Part shown: positions 8,400 to 17,780 of the stretch, in pieces
How positions within the stretch are numbered: position 1 is the stretch's first letter
Layout: each line of letters begins with the position of its first letter
Source of the DNA: Sediminicola sp037203765
GTDB taxonomy: Bacteria > Bacteroidota > Bacteroidia > Flavobacteriales > Flavobacteriaceae
DNA: 64,000 bases
Direction: 5' to 3'
Assembly: GCF_037203765.1 (NCBI RefSeq)
Contig: NZ_JBBCAS010000006.1
Span: 226,423-290,422 of the forward strand
Position numbers and translations under genes: made by a program
Notes under the pieces: model-generated
Database searches by the model: none
What the model saw: the letters and a program-made list of their open reading frames with translations, nothing else
What the model was told of the DNA's origin: nothing

Positions 8400-10257
8400 G
8401 CTCGTTTATTCTAAAAGGTTGGCCACTATGGGGTTTTGCATATTCTGCCTCCAAGGTTTTTTCTAACATCCTTTTTTCCAGATCCTTTCTGGTAATTTCT
8501 CCTTTGAGGTACTTTTCGATCAATAGGGAGGCGATATGTCCGGCATAGCGCGCACCGTAATAACCGTGTTCAATATAAACGGCTATGGCGATCTTTGGAT
8601 TTTCAACTGGTGCAAAGGCGATGAAAACGGAATGATCGGTGAGCTGAGTTTTCACGCCATTTATTCGGGTGAAGTTCTCCACGGTTCCGGTCTTGCCCGC
8701 AATATCAATGCCCGGAATTTGAAGCCTGCTGGCCGTTCCCTGGGTGTAAACCATAGCCATTCCATGGACAACCGGATCAAAGTGTTGCTTGTCGATGGTA
8801 GTGTGCTTGGCTTCTGTGAATTCAGGGATGCTGATGTCCTTGTTTTCAATTTTTTTGAGCACGTGAGGAGTATAGTAAAAACCTCTGTTGGCAATGGCAG
8901 CCGTCATATTGGCCAATTGGATAGGGGTTGCGGATACCTCTCCCTGGCCAATGGAATTGGAGATGATGTAGGAGGAAGACCATCTATTGTCGCCGTACCA
9001 TTTGTCATAGTACTCCTTACTGGGGATTCTGCCCCTTTTTCCAGTCGGGAGGTCATAGCCTAGAAAATCTCCCAAGCCAAAACTTTTCATGTGTTCTTCC
9101 CAAACATCCATTCCTTGATCGGTGGTGGGGAACTGCTCATATATTTTCCGGAAAGTCCCAGCGAAATAGGCATTGCAAGAATTGTAAATACCTGCGGTCA
9201 TATCCCTTAATCCACCTCCGCAATGGCATCCCCTTTTTGTGCTGCCCACATAGAATCCATTGTAGCACATAATTCTGGTATCGGGGGTAATGGCCCCTTC
9301 TTGCAGGGCAACCAAGGCATTCAATATTTTAAAAGGAGAACCTGGAGAGGTTTCAGCCAAGAGACTACGGTCATAGGTGGGTTTGGCAATGGAATCGTAA
9401 TATAGCTCGGTGTAGTTTTTGGATCTTTCACGTCCAACCAATAGGGCAGGATCATAGGTAGGTCCCGATATAAGCGCCAAAATCTCCCCAGAACTGGGTT
9501 CTATGGCTACAATACCTCCGTGTTTGCCCTGCATTAAAAGCTCACCGTATTCCTGGAGCTTCTTGTCCAACGTCACATGGATTTCTTTGCCCTGTTCGGG
9601 CAAGGTATCCATCATTCCATTTTTATAAGGTCCTATATCCCGGTTAAAACGGTCTTTTTGAATATATTTCACACCTTTTTTGCCTCTCAGGATATCTTCG
9701 TATTCTTTTTCAATCCCGGTTTTTCCCAAAAGTTCCCCTTGTTTGTAATAGGGGTTGTTGGCCAAGTCGCGCTCGTTTACTTCGCTGATATAACCCAATA
9801 CGTTGGCACCACTGTTGGTAGCATAATAGCGCAACGATCTTTTTTGGATATAGAATCCGTCATACTTTCTCATCTTTTCTTGAAGACGGGCATAGTCTTC
9901 CTTTGACAATTGATGAACCAGCACGGACGGAAGTCGCGGAGAGTATATTTTGGCCTTATTTAAATTCTTGATAAAGGTCTCTTTGTCCAGTCCCAATAGG
10001 TTGCAAAACTCCAGTGTATCCAATGGTTTTACATCCTTGGGAATGACCATGACATCATAGGCAGGCTGATTGGCCACCAACAATTCCCCATTCCTGTCGT
10101 AGATATAGCCTCTTTCCGGGTAATCATAGATGGCTTTCACCGCAACATCCTCAGACACCTTTTCTCCGGGACTGTTAAATACCTGGAGATAGGAAAGTCG
10201 GCCGATGAAGGTGATTCCTATGATGATGATAATGGCGGAAAGAAGAAACTTATTCAT
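8389..10257 (-). CDS. mrdA: Penicillin-binding protein 2 (cell elongation transpeptidase)
   Basis: 622 aa, class B PBP. One N-terminal membrane helix (about 5-25) is followed by the PBP dimerisation domain and the transpeptidase domain. The active-site motifs are seen: SPFK at 307-310 (nucleophile Ser307), SCN in IYNSCNAYFAG, and KTGT in AGKTGTVENF. It cross-links lateral-wall peptidoglycan as partner of RodA. It overlaps mreD by 8 bp and rodA by 11 bp, so the block mreC-mreD-PBP2-rodA is one tight operon. Confidence 0.96.
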   Translation of the reverse strand: MNKFLLSAIIIIIGITFIGRLSYLQVFNSPGEKVSEDVAVKAIYDYPERGYIYDRNGELLVANQPAYDVMVIPKDVKPLDTLEFCNLLGLDKETFIKNLNKAKIYSPRLPSVLVHQLSKEDYARLQEKMRKYDGFYIQKRSLRYYATNSGANVLGYISEVNERDLANNPYYKQGELLGKTGIEKEYEDILRGKKGVKYIQKDRFNRDIGPYKNGMMDTLPEQGKEIHVTLDKKLQEYGELLMQGKHGGIVAIEPSSGEILALISGPTYDPALLVGRERSKNYTELYYDSIAKPTYDRSLLAETSPGSPFKILNALVALQEGAITPDTRIMCYNGFYVGSTKRGCHCGGGLRDMTAGIYNSCNAYFAGTFRKIYEQFPTTDQGMDVWEEHMKSFGLGDFLGYDLPTGKRGRIPSKEYYDKWYGDNRWSSSYIISNSIGQGEVSATPIQLANMTAAIANRGFYYTPHVLKKIENKDISIPEFTEAKHTTIDKQHFDPVVHGMAMVYTQGTASRLQIPGIDIAGKTGTVENFTRINGVKTQLTDHSVFIAFAPVENPKIAIAVYIEHGYYGARYAGHIASLLIEKYLKGEITRKDLEKRMLEKTLEAEYAKPHSGQPFRINERVW

Positions 10258-10762
10258 TCTTTTTTGTACTAACTAGTGAACTTACCAATAGGCATACCAA
10301 AAGCGACACTGCGCTGGTGGTTGCTATTTTTTTCAAAATTACCAGTAAATTGGAGAAACTGAAAATTTCGAGTGAAAAGTATACTATATGGTGCAATAAT
10401 ATTAATAACGCTAGAAATGTAATTTGTTGTGCCCTAGTGCTATTGGAAAGTTTAAAACTCTGAAACTCGTAGTTTACCCCAAAGCAAAAACGCATGATGG
10501 TTGGTCTAAAATAGGCTATGGTTATTATGGCTGCCGAATGCAGGGCCATGGTGTCCGAAAAGAGATCGATCATGAGACCCATGAAGAAGCTTATCACTAA
10601 GAAAAGCGACCTGTTTTCCTTGATCGGGTACCAGTATATAAATAGAATATAAACCATTGGATTTATATATCCAAAGAAATTAAGGTGATTGAACACGAGT
10701 ACCTGAAAAAAAACAAGCAGCAAAAACCGAACGATATTTATGAAATAATATTTACTTGCCAT
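10250..10762 (-). CDS. mreD: Rod shape-determining protein MreD
   Basis: 170 aa with five or six hydrophobic segments and little polar sequence, as expected for MreD. The sequence is weakly conserved in this family, so the name depends mainly on size, topology and position: exactly between mreC (11 bp overlap) and the PBP2 gene (8 bp overlap). MreD is an inner-membrane member of the elongasome. Confidence 0.88.
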   Translation of the reverse strand: MASKYYFINIVRFLLLVFFQVLVFNHLNFFGYINPMVYILFIYWYPIKENRSLFLVISFFMGLMIDLFSDTMALHSAAIITIAYFRPTIMRFCFGVNYEFQSFKLSNSTRAQQITFLALLILLHHIVYFSLEIFSFSNLLVILKKIATTSAVSLLVCLLVSSLVSTKKNE

Positions 10763-11570
10763 TTTCTATCTCAGATTCCAATTGTAATATTTCTGGTCTT
10801 GTCGTATTGTTGATGATATACACGTTCTTGATATTGGTCATATCATTGAAAAGGTCCACATCTATACTGTAATAGCTCTTGGAGGTGGTAAGGTCAAAGG
10901 CTTTAATGGTCCCTATGGGAATATTTTCAGGAAATATACTGGAGCTTGCCCCGGTAACTATGGTGTCACCGATTTTTAAGGGTACCAATCTGGGGATATC
11001 CACCAATTGTACCACATTGAATTTCTTGGTGTTCCATACCAAGGAGCCAAAACGTTCGGTGTTCTTGATTTTGGCATTGATATTGGATTTGGTATTCAGG
11101 ATACTCTGTACGATGGCAAAATTGTCAGAAGTCCTTTCAATGATGCCCAATATACCTGTGGAGGTAATAACGCCCATGTCCTGCTTCAACCCATCTTTTT
11201 TTCCTTTGTTGATGGTGATGTAGTTTCTTGGGTTGGCAAAGCTGTTTTTGATCACCCTTGCGGATGTTACCACATAAGTGCTACTGGTGGAATCCAATTC
11301 AATTGCCTCAGGAACTTTCAGATTAAAAAGTATGCTTTTTAGTTTCCTGTTCTCTTCCAAGAGTTGCTGATTTTCCGTGCCTAGACCAAAGTAGGAGGTA
11401 AAGTTGTTGGTGGTTTGATAAATGCCACCAGTAAAACTGTTCGCAGAATTAAAAAATCTCGACTTGTGAAAGGAATGTGATTGTATGGTAAGGGCAAAGG
11501 CAACTGTCAACAACAAGACATAAAGCAATGAGGTTTTATATCTTATTATAAATCGAATAATCTGTTGCAT
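10752..11570 (-). CDS. mreC: Rod shape-determining protein MreC
   Basis: 272 aa. One membrane helix (about 12-30), then a coiled-coil stretch (about 65-80, LLEENRKLKSIL) and a periplasmic beta-rich domain, with the typical INKGKKDGLKQDMGVI and TGASSSIFPENIPIG segments. MreC links cytoplasmic MreB filaments to PBP2 and RodA. It follows mreB after 91 bp and overlaps mreD. Confidence 0.95.
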   Translation of the reverse strand: MQQIIRFIIRYKTSLLYVLLLTVAFALTIQSHSFHKSRFFNSANSFTGGIYQTTNNFTSYFGLGTENQQLLEENRKLKSILFNLKVPEAIELDSTSSTYVVTSARVIKNSFANPRNYITINKGKKDGLKQDMGVITSTGILGIIERTSDNFAIVQSILNTKSNINAKIKNTERFGSLVWNTKKFNVVQLVDIPRLVPLKIGDTIVTGASSSIFPENIPIGTIKAFDLTTSKSYYSIDVDLFNDMTNIKNVYIINNTTRPEILQLESEIENGK

Positions 11571-11661
11571 TCACTTTAGCTATTTTGGTGGGTTACAAAT
11601 ATGACGATCCACTTAGGGTGTGCCTAATGAAATATTGACCTGGGTGCGCTGATTGCGAATT

Positions 11662-12690
11662 TTATTTGATCAGGATACTTTTGTATCGTTCCAAATTTTT
11701 CAGTGCAATCCCTGTTCCACGTACTACGGCCCGCAATGGATCTTCGGCAATGTAAACCGGTAAATCTGTTTTTTGGGACAATCTTCTGTCCAATCCTCTA
11801 AGCATGGAACCCCCACCGGCCAAGTAAATCCCGGTGTTATAGATATCTGCCGCCAATTCTGGTGGGGTTTGTGATAAGGTTTCCATAACAGCGTCCTCTA
11901 CTCTTAAAATGGACTTGTCCAATGCTTTCGCTATCTCTCTATACGAGACTTGTACCTGTTTTGGTTTTCCTGTCAATAAATCCCTTCCTTGAACCGACAT
12001 GTCCTCAGGTGGTGTCTGAAGGTCTTCCGTAGCCGAACCGATTGTTATTTTGATATTCTCAGCCGTACTCTCTCCTACATAAAGGTTGTGTTGGGTACGC
12101 ATGTAATAGATAATGTCATTGGTGAAGACGTCACCCGCTATCTTTACGGATTTATCACAAACGATACCTCCAAGAGCGATAACTGCAATTTCTGTCGTAC
12201 CACCCCCTATATCAACGATCATGTTACCTTTTGGTTGCATAATATCCAAACCGATACCAATAGCTGCTGCCATAGGTTCGTGGATCAGATAAACTTCCTT
12301 CCCGTTCACACGTTCCGCAGATTCCTTAACCGCACGCATCTCTACCTCGGTAATTCCGGAGGGAATACAGATGACCATACGCAATGCCGGTGGAAACCAC
12401 TTTTTCTTCAGGGCAGGGATATTCTTGATGAACATATTGATCATCTTTTCCGAAGCGTCAAAATCTGCAATAACCCCATCTTTCAAAGGGCGAATGGTTT
12501 TGATGTTCTCATGGGTTTTTCCTTGCATCATGTTGGCTTCCTTGCCAACTGCAATTATTTTACCGCTGATCCTATCTCTAGCAACTATAGATGGACTGTC
12601 AACGACTACTTTGTCGTTATGAATTATAAGGGTGTTCGCCGTTCCTAAATCTATGGCTATCTCCTCGGTCAAGAAATCAAAAAATCCCAT
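11662..12690 (-). CDS. mreB: Rod shape-determining protein MreB (actin homologue)
   Basis: 342 aa, full length. Cytoplasmic actin-like ATPase that forms membrane-bound filaments and steers lateral wall synthesis. The phosphate-1 loop IDLGTANTLI is at about 13-22, phosphate-2 is VDIGGGTTEIAVI near 160, and the adenosine motif is YLAGGGSMLRGLD near 289. It is transcribed with mreC behind it. A promoter candidate lies in the 55-bp gap to purH. Confidence 0.98.
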   Translation of the reverse strand: MGFFDFLTEEIAIDLGTANTLIIHNDKVVVDSPSIVARDRISGKIIAVGKEANMMQGKTHENIKTIRPLKDGVIADFDASEKMINMFIKNIPALKKKWFPPALRMVICIPSGITEVEMRAVKESAERVNGKEVYLIHEPMAAAIGIGLDIMQPKGNMIVDIGGGTTEIAVIALGGIVCDKSVKIAGDVFTNDIIYYMRTQHNLYVGESTAENIKITIGSATEDLQTPPEDMSVQGRDLLTGKPKQVQVSYREIAKALDKSILRVEDAVMETLSQTPPELAADIYNTGIYLAGGGSMLRGLDRRLSQKTDLPVYIAEDPLRAVVRGTGIALKNLERYKSILIK

Positions 12691-12712
12691 TTCTACAAGT
12701 TTGGTTTCGGAT

Positions 12713-12743
12713 TAAATGTAAGTTTTATCGGTAAAAGTAACAA
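12713..12743 (-). promoter_or_regulatory. Candidate mreB promoter
   Basis: On the minus strand a TTG (12741-12743), 20 nt of spacer and TACATTTA (12713-12720) match the Bacteroidetes promoter with one mismatch in the -7 box. It ends 22 bp before the mreB ATG and would let the elongation block be transcribed independently of purH. Confidence 0.5.
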
Positions 12744-12745
12744 AA

Positions 12746-14278
12746 TTAATGTTTAAAATGTCTTGTGCCGGTCATTACCATGGCGATTCCATTTTCATTG
12801 CAATAATCTATACTCAATTGGTCCTTGATGGAACCACCGGGCTGGATGACACTTTGGATACCGCTATTGCCCGCAATCTCAACGCAGTCGGGGAATGGGA
12901 AGAATGCGTCGCTCGCCATAACCGCTCCGTTAAGATCAAAATTGAAAGATTGTGCCTTGTGGATGGCCTGGTTCAAAGCATCTACCCTAGAGGTCTGTCC
13001 GGTTCCACTGGCCAATAATTGTTTGCCCTTTGCCAAGACAATGGTGTTGGATTTGGTGTGCTTGCATATTTTGGAAGCGAAAATCAAATCTTCCAGCTCA
13101 TCGGCAGATGGTTTTTTATCCGTTGCATGGGTCAAGCCTTCAATAGCATCGGTAATATTGTCCCTTCCCTGTACCAAGATCCCATTCAAGCAGGTGCGTA
13201 CCATGGTTTCGGGAAGCTCGATATCGTTCTGAATCAAAATGATCCTGTTTTTCTTTCCTTGCAATATCTCCAATGCGTCTGCAGCATAGGACGGCGCAAT
13301 TACAACCTCGCAGAACAATTGATGTATTTCTTCAGCCGTTGCTTTGTCTATTTCCTTGTTGCTGATCAAAACACCTCCAAAGGCAGACACAGGGTCCCCG
13401 GCCAAAGCGTCTATATATGCTTGGTGAAGGGTATCCCGCATCGCAAGGCCACAGGCATTGTTGTGTTTTAATATCGCAAAGGTTGGAGCATCATTTTTAA
13501 ATTCATTCATAAGGTTGACGGCTGCATCAACATCCAATAGGTTGTTGTAAGACAGTTCCTTGCCGTGAACCTTGTTGAACATGGCATCAAAATCGCCAAA
13601 GAAAAATCCTTTTTGGTGGGGGTTTTCGCCATAGCGCAGAACCTGACCATTGGGTTCGCTTATTTTTAATACCGCTTCCTCCTGGTTTTTGTTGAAATAG
13701 TTGAAGATGGCCGTGTCGTAATGAGAAGAAACATTAAAGGATTTGGCTGCAAATCGCTTTCGGTCTTCCAAAGTGGTGCTGCCATTTCCTTTGGTGATCA
13801 GCTCCAAGACCTCGCTATAATCTTCCATGGAGGACACACAGAGGACGTCCTTGAAGTTTTTGGCAGCCGCCCTGATCAAGGAAATGCCACCTATGTCGAT
13901 TTTTTCTATGATATCTTGTTCCGAGGCGCCACTGGCAACCGTCTTTTCAAAAGGATAAAGGTCTACAATAACAATATCCAATTGGGGAATATCAAATTCC
14001 TTCAGCTGTGCCTGGTCTCCGTCATGATCCTGTCTGTTCAGGATACCTCCAAAAACTTTTGGGTGCAAGGTTTTTACCCTACCTCCCAAGATGGAAGGAT
14101 AACTGGTTACATCCTCAACGGGTACCACATCAATCCCCAATTCTTTGATGAACTTTTCGGTTCCTCCGGTGGAGTAAATGGTGATTCCAAGTTCATTGAA
14201 TTTTTGTACTATGGGCGCTAGACCGTCTTTGTGGAATACAGAAATTAGGGCCGAAGTTGCTTTTTTTGTGGTACTCAT
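12746..14278 (-). CDS. purH: Bifunctional AICAR transformylase / IMP cyclohydrolase
   Basis: 510 aa, usual length. It catalyses the last two steps of purine synthesis: formylation of AICAR with 10-formyl-tetrahydrofolate, then ring closure to IMP. The N-terminal MGS-like cyclohydrolase domain holds STGGTEKFIKELG and GGRVKTLHPK; the C-terminal transformylase domain holds the catalytic KHNNACG motif and ends with MTGTRHFKH. It is upstream of mreB on the same strand with 55 bp between. A TACTTTTG -7 box (14315-14322) lies 36 bp before its ATG. Confidence 0.98.
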   Translation of the reverse strand: MSTTKKATSALISVFHKDGLAPIVQKFNELGITIYSTGGTEKFIKELGIDVVPVEDVTSYPSILGGRVKTLHPKVFGGILNRQDHDGDQAQLKEFDIPQLDIVIVDLYPFEKTVASGASEQDIIEKIDIGGISLIRAAAKNFKDVLCVSSMEDYSEVLELITKGNGSTTLEDRKRFAAKSFNVSSHYDTAIFNYFNKNQEEAVLKISEPNGQVLRYGENPHQKGFFFGDFDAMFNKVHGKELSYNNLLDVDAAVNLMNEFKNDAPTFAILKHNNACGLAMRDTLHQAYIDALAGDPVSAFGGVLISNKEIDKATAEEIHQLFCEVVIAPSYAADALEILQGKKNRIILIQNDIELPETMVRTCLNGILVQGRDNITDAIEGLTHATDKKPSADELEDLIFASKICKHTKSNTIVLAKGKQLLASGTGQTSRVDALNQAIHKAQSFNFDLNGAVMASDAFFPFPDCVEIAGNSGIQSVIQPGGSIKDQLSIDYCNENGIAMVMTGTRHFKH

Positions 14279-14314
14279 CTTGTGTGTGCTTATCTAAAGA
14301 AATTAATAAGGACA

Positions 14315-14322
14315 CAAAAGTA
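14315..14322 (-). promoter_or_regulatory. Candidate -7 box for purH
   Basis: TACTTTTG on the minus strand matches TAnnTTTG exactly, 36 bp upstream of the purH ATG. A -33 TTG is not clear. Confidence 0.4.
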
Positions 14323-14373
14323 GTTTATTACCTTTAAAAAAGGGGGCAGGTTATCAACAAAACAATCAAAGTT

Positions 14374-14832
14374 TTAAAGAATTTTGGCCACCTGTTCATT
14401 AATGAATTCCAAAAAGCGCTCATCTTCCGCTGTAAATGGGTCCGGGGTGTTGGAATCGATGTCTATTTGACCAACGTTTTCACCATTGACGAACAGGGGA
14501 ACAACTATTTCGGCCTTAACGGTTATGCTGCAGGCAATGTAGTTATCCTGGGCCATAACATCGGGGACCACAAAATTTTGATTGGAAACGGCCACTTGAC
14601 CGCATATGCCTTTTCCGAAGGGAATTATGGTATGGTCTGTATGGGCACCAGCATAGGGTCCAAGTTTTAATTCATTCTTATCCCCATTTTTAAAGTAAAA
14701 TCCAACCCAGTCGTAATAGGTGACGTTTTCTTTTAAAAGGTCACATATTTGCTGCAGTTTGGTGTCTTTGTCTGCAGTGGCGTTATCAAGAATGGATAAA
14801 ACTTGTGGTCTTAAAGTGGCTAACATGGGCAT
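14374..14832 (-). CDS. GAF-domain protein, probable free methionine-(R)-sulfoxide reductase
   Basis: 152 aa from ATG 14832 (an upstream TTG would add four residues but overlaps the -7 box). A single GAF domain with WVGFYF, GPYAGAHTDH, GKGICGQVA, YIACSITVKAEIVVPLF and VGQIDIDS, closely following the fRMsr pattern of E. coli YebR. Those enzymes reduce free methionine-R-sulfoxide with thioredoxin. Two of the three family cysteines are present (in GICGQ and IACS); the first one, normally before IPVG, is replaced (TDHTIIPFG). The catalytic IACS cysteine is kept, so activity is likely but with a different resolving route. Cytoplasmic. It precedes purH on the same strand. Confidence 0.8.
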   Translation of the reverse strand: MPMLATLRPQVLSILDNATADKDTKLQQICDLLKENVTYYDWVGFYFKNGDKNELKLGPYAGAHTDHTIIPFGKGICGQVAVSNQNFVVPDVMAQDNYIACSITVKAEIVVPLFVNGENVGQIDIDSNTPDPFTAEDERFLEFINEQVAKIL

Positions 14833-14841
14833 AATTTTTTG

Positions 14842-14849
14842 CAAAAATA
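14842..14849 (-). promoter_or_regulatory. Candidate -7 box just before the GAF gene
   Basis: TATTTTTG on the minus strand ends 9 nt before the ATG at 14832. A transcript from it would have an almost absent leader. Confidence 0.45.
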
Positions 14850-14970
14850 TTCAAATAGATCTACTAGGTCGCCTTTTTTGTCCAAAAATTACAAAGGGTG
14901 AACCGGTAAAATTTAGTTAATAATATACTGCATTTCATGCATCATCCGTTTATTTTGTATTTTCGCGTCC

Positions 14971-15384
14971 ATGAAATCCATATTTCAAAAGGTTTTTTCC
15001 ATATTCATGGCACTCTTGGTGCTGGCTTCCACGGTCTCATGGACCATTGGAATGCATTATTGTGGAAAATCTTTGGTGGATATTGCTTTGTTTGACCATG
15101 CCGATAAATGTGGTATGGATTCGGCTACCAATGATGGTTCGGGATATTCCGAATTGAGGCAAATGTCCTGCTGTGCAGATACATTGGCAGTAATTATTGG
15201 TCATGACGATCTTGTATCTTCACAAATTGATATTTCCAAGGTACAACAGCATTTTATAGCTGTTCCCATTGCGGCTTTTACCCTGTTCAATGAGACGGTA
15301 ATACGGGAAAAATCCTATGACAATTATATCCCCCCGAAACTGGTCCGGGACGTTCAGCTTTTGGACCAAGTTTTTTTAATCTGA
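14971..15384 (+). CDS. HYC_CC_PP family protein, exported, likely metal-related
   Basis: 137 aa with an N-terminal signal or anchor helix (about 8-26). The family-defining residues are all visible: His29-Tyr30-Cys31, Cys67-Cys68 and Pro121-Pro122, plus Cys47. Family function is not established; these proteins often lie beside a TonB receptor and an HMA-domain protein in Flavobacteriia, as here, which suggests a role in handling copper or a similar thiophilic metal in the envelope. The ATG follows a TATTTTCG -7-like box by 5 nt. It is followed after 102 bp by the TonB receptor. Confidence 0.8.
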   Translation: MKSIFQKVFSIFMALLVLASTVSWTIGMHYCGKSLVDIALFDHADKCGMDSATNDGSGYSELRQMSCCADTLAVIIGHDDLVSSQIDISKVQQHFIAVPIAAFTLFNETVIREKSYDNYIPPKLVRDVQLLDQVFLI

Positions 15385-15407
15385 TTTTTTTAATAACTGT
15401 ATTTGCC

Positions 15408-15470
15408 TTCCAATCCGATTGGAAAGTTAGAGGGAATCGCGCGACTTCTAAGGTCGATTCCGTTTTATAA
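15408..15470 (+). promoter_or_regulatory. Two consecutive hairpins ahead of the TonB receptor
   Basis: First hairpin: TTCCAAT / ATTGGAA (15408-15414 and 15418-15424), 3-nt loop. Second: GGAATCG / CGATTCC (15433-15439 and 15455-15461), followed by GTTTTATAATTATT. The second has the look of a weak terminator or attenuator between the HYC_CC_PP gene and the receptor. Function is inferred from position only. Confidence 0.45.
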
Positions 15471-15486
15471 TTATTAAAAAAATGAA

Positions 15487-17721
15487 ATGAAATACTGTTT
15501 ATTTATATTGCTGTTCCTACCAATCATAACCATCTCCCAAGAGAAGGTGGAAGGTATGATCATGGAGGCCAATGAGGGCAAGAAGCACATGGGCCTTTCG
15601 GGTGCCAATGTCTATTGGATGAATTCCCAGATTGGTACCATGACCAATGACGATGGGTTGTTCTCCATCCCATTCTCCAAAGAATACAATAAGTTGATCA
15701 TTAGCTATGTTGGTTTTAAGACCGATACCCTAACGGTCAATGCACCAAAAATGCTGCACCATGCCCTGCAGCCATCCAATATGCTGAATGAAGTGGTTGT
15801 GGAGCAAAAGAGGGATGCCCTCCAAAAAACATTCTTTAGTGCGCAGAACGTAGTGACTGTCAATAGTGCGGAACTGCTCAAGGCTGCCTGTTGTAACCTC
15901 TCCGAAAGTTTTGAGACCAATCCGTCCATTGATGTGAATTTCACAGATGCGCTTACGGGTACCAAACAAATACAAATGTTGGGACTTACCAGTCCCTATC
16001 TGCTCATTACCCAGGAGAATATACCCATGGTACGTGGGGCATCCCAGGCATATGGCCTTACGTTCACCCCGGGCACATGGGTGGAGAGCATTCAGATCAC
16101 CAAAGGTGCAGGGAGTGTCGTGAACGGTTACGAAAGTATTTCTGGACAGATCAATACCGAATTGGTAAAACCCTTGACCGACAGTGGACTTTTTGTAAAC
16201 GGCTATACGGCACTGAACGGAAGATATGAGCTCAATACCCATGTCAATAGGAAGCTTACCGATAAATGGAGTACCGGTCTGTATCTTCATGGCAACCTGA
16301 GAAATTCCAATGTGGATGATAATGGTGATGGATTTTTGGATGTTCCCTTGGCCAATCAGATCAATGTGATGAACCGTTGGCAATATCAAAACCCGGAAAC
16401 TGGATTTATCACCTTTATGAACGTTCGCTTCTTAAATGATGAAAAGCAGGTGGGACAGACCAGTTTTGACCCGGATTCGGATAAGTTCAGTACCAATGCC
16501 TGGGGCGGGGAAATAGATACACGTCGTTTTGATGCTTCCGTAAAGTTGGGTTATGTGTTTCCGGAGCTGCCCTTTCAGAGTTTTGGGTTTCAGGCTTCTT
16601 ACAGCATGCACAAACAAGAATCCTATTACGGTTTCAATCAATACGACATAGACCATCACAGTCTTTATTCCAATGCCATCTTCAATTCCATCTTGGGAAG
16701 TACACAGCACAAATTCAAGACAGGGCTTACCCTGGCGTTGGATACCTATGATGAGTTTGTAAATACCCAGGATTTTGGACGTACGGACAATTCTTTGGGT
16801 GCCTTTTTTGAGTACAGCTATGATAATTTGGAGAAATTGAGTTTGGTGGCCGGTTTACGTGTGGATACGCACAATAGATTGGGGACCTTTGTCACTCCAA
16901 GATTGCACCTGCGATATACCCCTTGGGAAAATTCGAGTTTTAGAGGTTCCTTTGGTAGGGGAAGAAGGGCAGCCAATATTTTTGCGGAAAACCAACAACT
17001 ATTTGGTTCTTCCAGACTAATTAGTATTGATAACATGGGAGGAGAGATCTATGGACTTGACCCCGAAGTGGCCTGGAATTATGGCGTGAGCTATTTGCAG
17101 GGCTTCAATCTGTTCAATAGGCAGGGGAATATTACGTTGGATTATTATCGCACCGATTTTGAAAACCAAGTGGTTGTAGATTGGGAAAACCCCCAAGAAA
17201 TTTCTTTCTACAATTTGGATGGAAAAAGTTACGCCAACAGTTTTCAGGTGGAGCTGGATTATGAATTGGTAAAGAATGTGGAGATACGCGCTGCCTATAA
17301 GAATTATGATGTGCAGACCGACTATAATTCTGGAAGGCTCCAAAAACCCTTACAGGCCAAGAACAGATTTTTTGCAAACATAGGATATACCACCGTTCCC
17401 AAAGAAAATGGGTCGCAATGGCGATTTGATTATACGTTGCATGCCGTAGGAGAACAGCGCCTTCCCAATACTTCAGCAAATCCATCTGAATATCAAATGG
17501 AGGCCACTGCGGCGCCTTACAGTTTGATGAATGCTCAAGTGACCAAGGTGTTCTCCCAACATTTTGAAATGTATGTGGGTGGGGAGAATTTAACTAATTT
17601 TATGCAGGATAAACCAATTTTGGGGGCAGATGACCCTTTTGGCCCCTATTTTGATACAAGTATTGTATATGCCCCCATAATGGGGAGCATGTATTATGCA
17701 GGTTTTAGATATAAATTATAA
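15487..17721 (+). CDS. TonB-dependent outer-membrane receptor
   Basis: 744 aa. Signal peptide (about 1-18, ending ITISQ), then a carboxypeptidase-regulatory-like beta domain (about 20-95) typical of Bacteroidetes receptors, a plug domain (about 115-225, with QMLGLTSPYLLI and ITKGAGSVVNGYESISGQI), and a 22-strand barrel ending in an aromatic-rich strand (MYYAGFRYKL). It should import a substrate with TonB energy. A Cys-Cys pair (AACCNLSESF) at the start of the plug is notable and, with the HYC_CC_PP gene before it and the HMA-domain gene after it, points to a metal or metal chelate. The substrate is not determinable here. Confidence 0.93.
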   Translation: MKYCLFILLFLPIITISQEKVEGMIMEANEGKKHMGLSGANVYWMNSQIGTMTNDDGLFSIPFSKEYNKLIISYVGFKTDTLTVNAPKMLHHALQPSNMLNEVVVEQKRDALQKTFFSAQNVVTVNSAELLKAACCNLSESFETNPSIDVNFTDALTGTKQIQMLGLTSPYLLITQENIPMVRGASQAYGLTFTPGTWVESIQITKGAGSVVNGYESISGQINTELVKPLTDSGLFVNGYTALNGRYELNTHVNRKLTDKWSTGLYLHGNLRNSNVDDNGDGFLDVPLANQINVMNRWQYQNPETGFITFMNVRFLNDEKQVGQTSFDPDSDKFSTNAWGGEIDTRRFDASVKLGYVFPELPFQSFGFQASYSMHKQESYYGFNQYDIDHHSLYSNAIFNSILGSTQHKFKTGLTLALDTYDEFVNTQDFGRTDNSLGAFFEYSYDNLEKLSLVAGLRVDTHNRLGTFVTPRLHLRYTPWENSSFRGSFGRGRRAANIFAENQQLFGSSRLISIDNMGGEIYGLDPEVAWNYGVSYLQGFNLFNRQGNITLDYYRTDFENQVVVDWENPQEISFYNLDGKSYANSFQVELDYELVKNVEIRAAYKNYDVQTDYNSGRLQKPLQAKNRFFANIGYTTVPKENGSQWRFDYTLHAVGEQRLPNTSANPSEYQMEATAAPYSLMNAQVTKVFSQHFEMYVGGENLTNFMQDKPILGADDPFGPYFDTSIVYAPIMGSMYYAGFRYKL

Positions 17722-17780
17722 TTACGCAATTGGGTCTCTTTTGATATAGGGGCCTAATTTTAACTTTAACAATTAGAATC

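Noticed and set aside
11989..12648. A 219-codon open frame on the plus strand opposite mreB.
   Set aside because: It is fully antisense to an unambiguous mreB, shows no family motif, and has the composition expected from a shadow frame.
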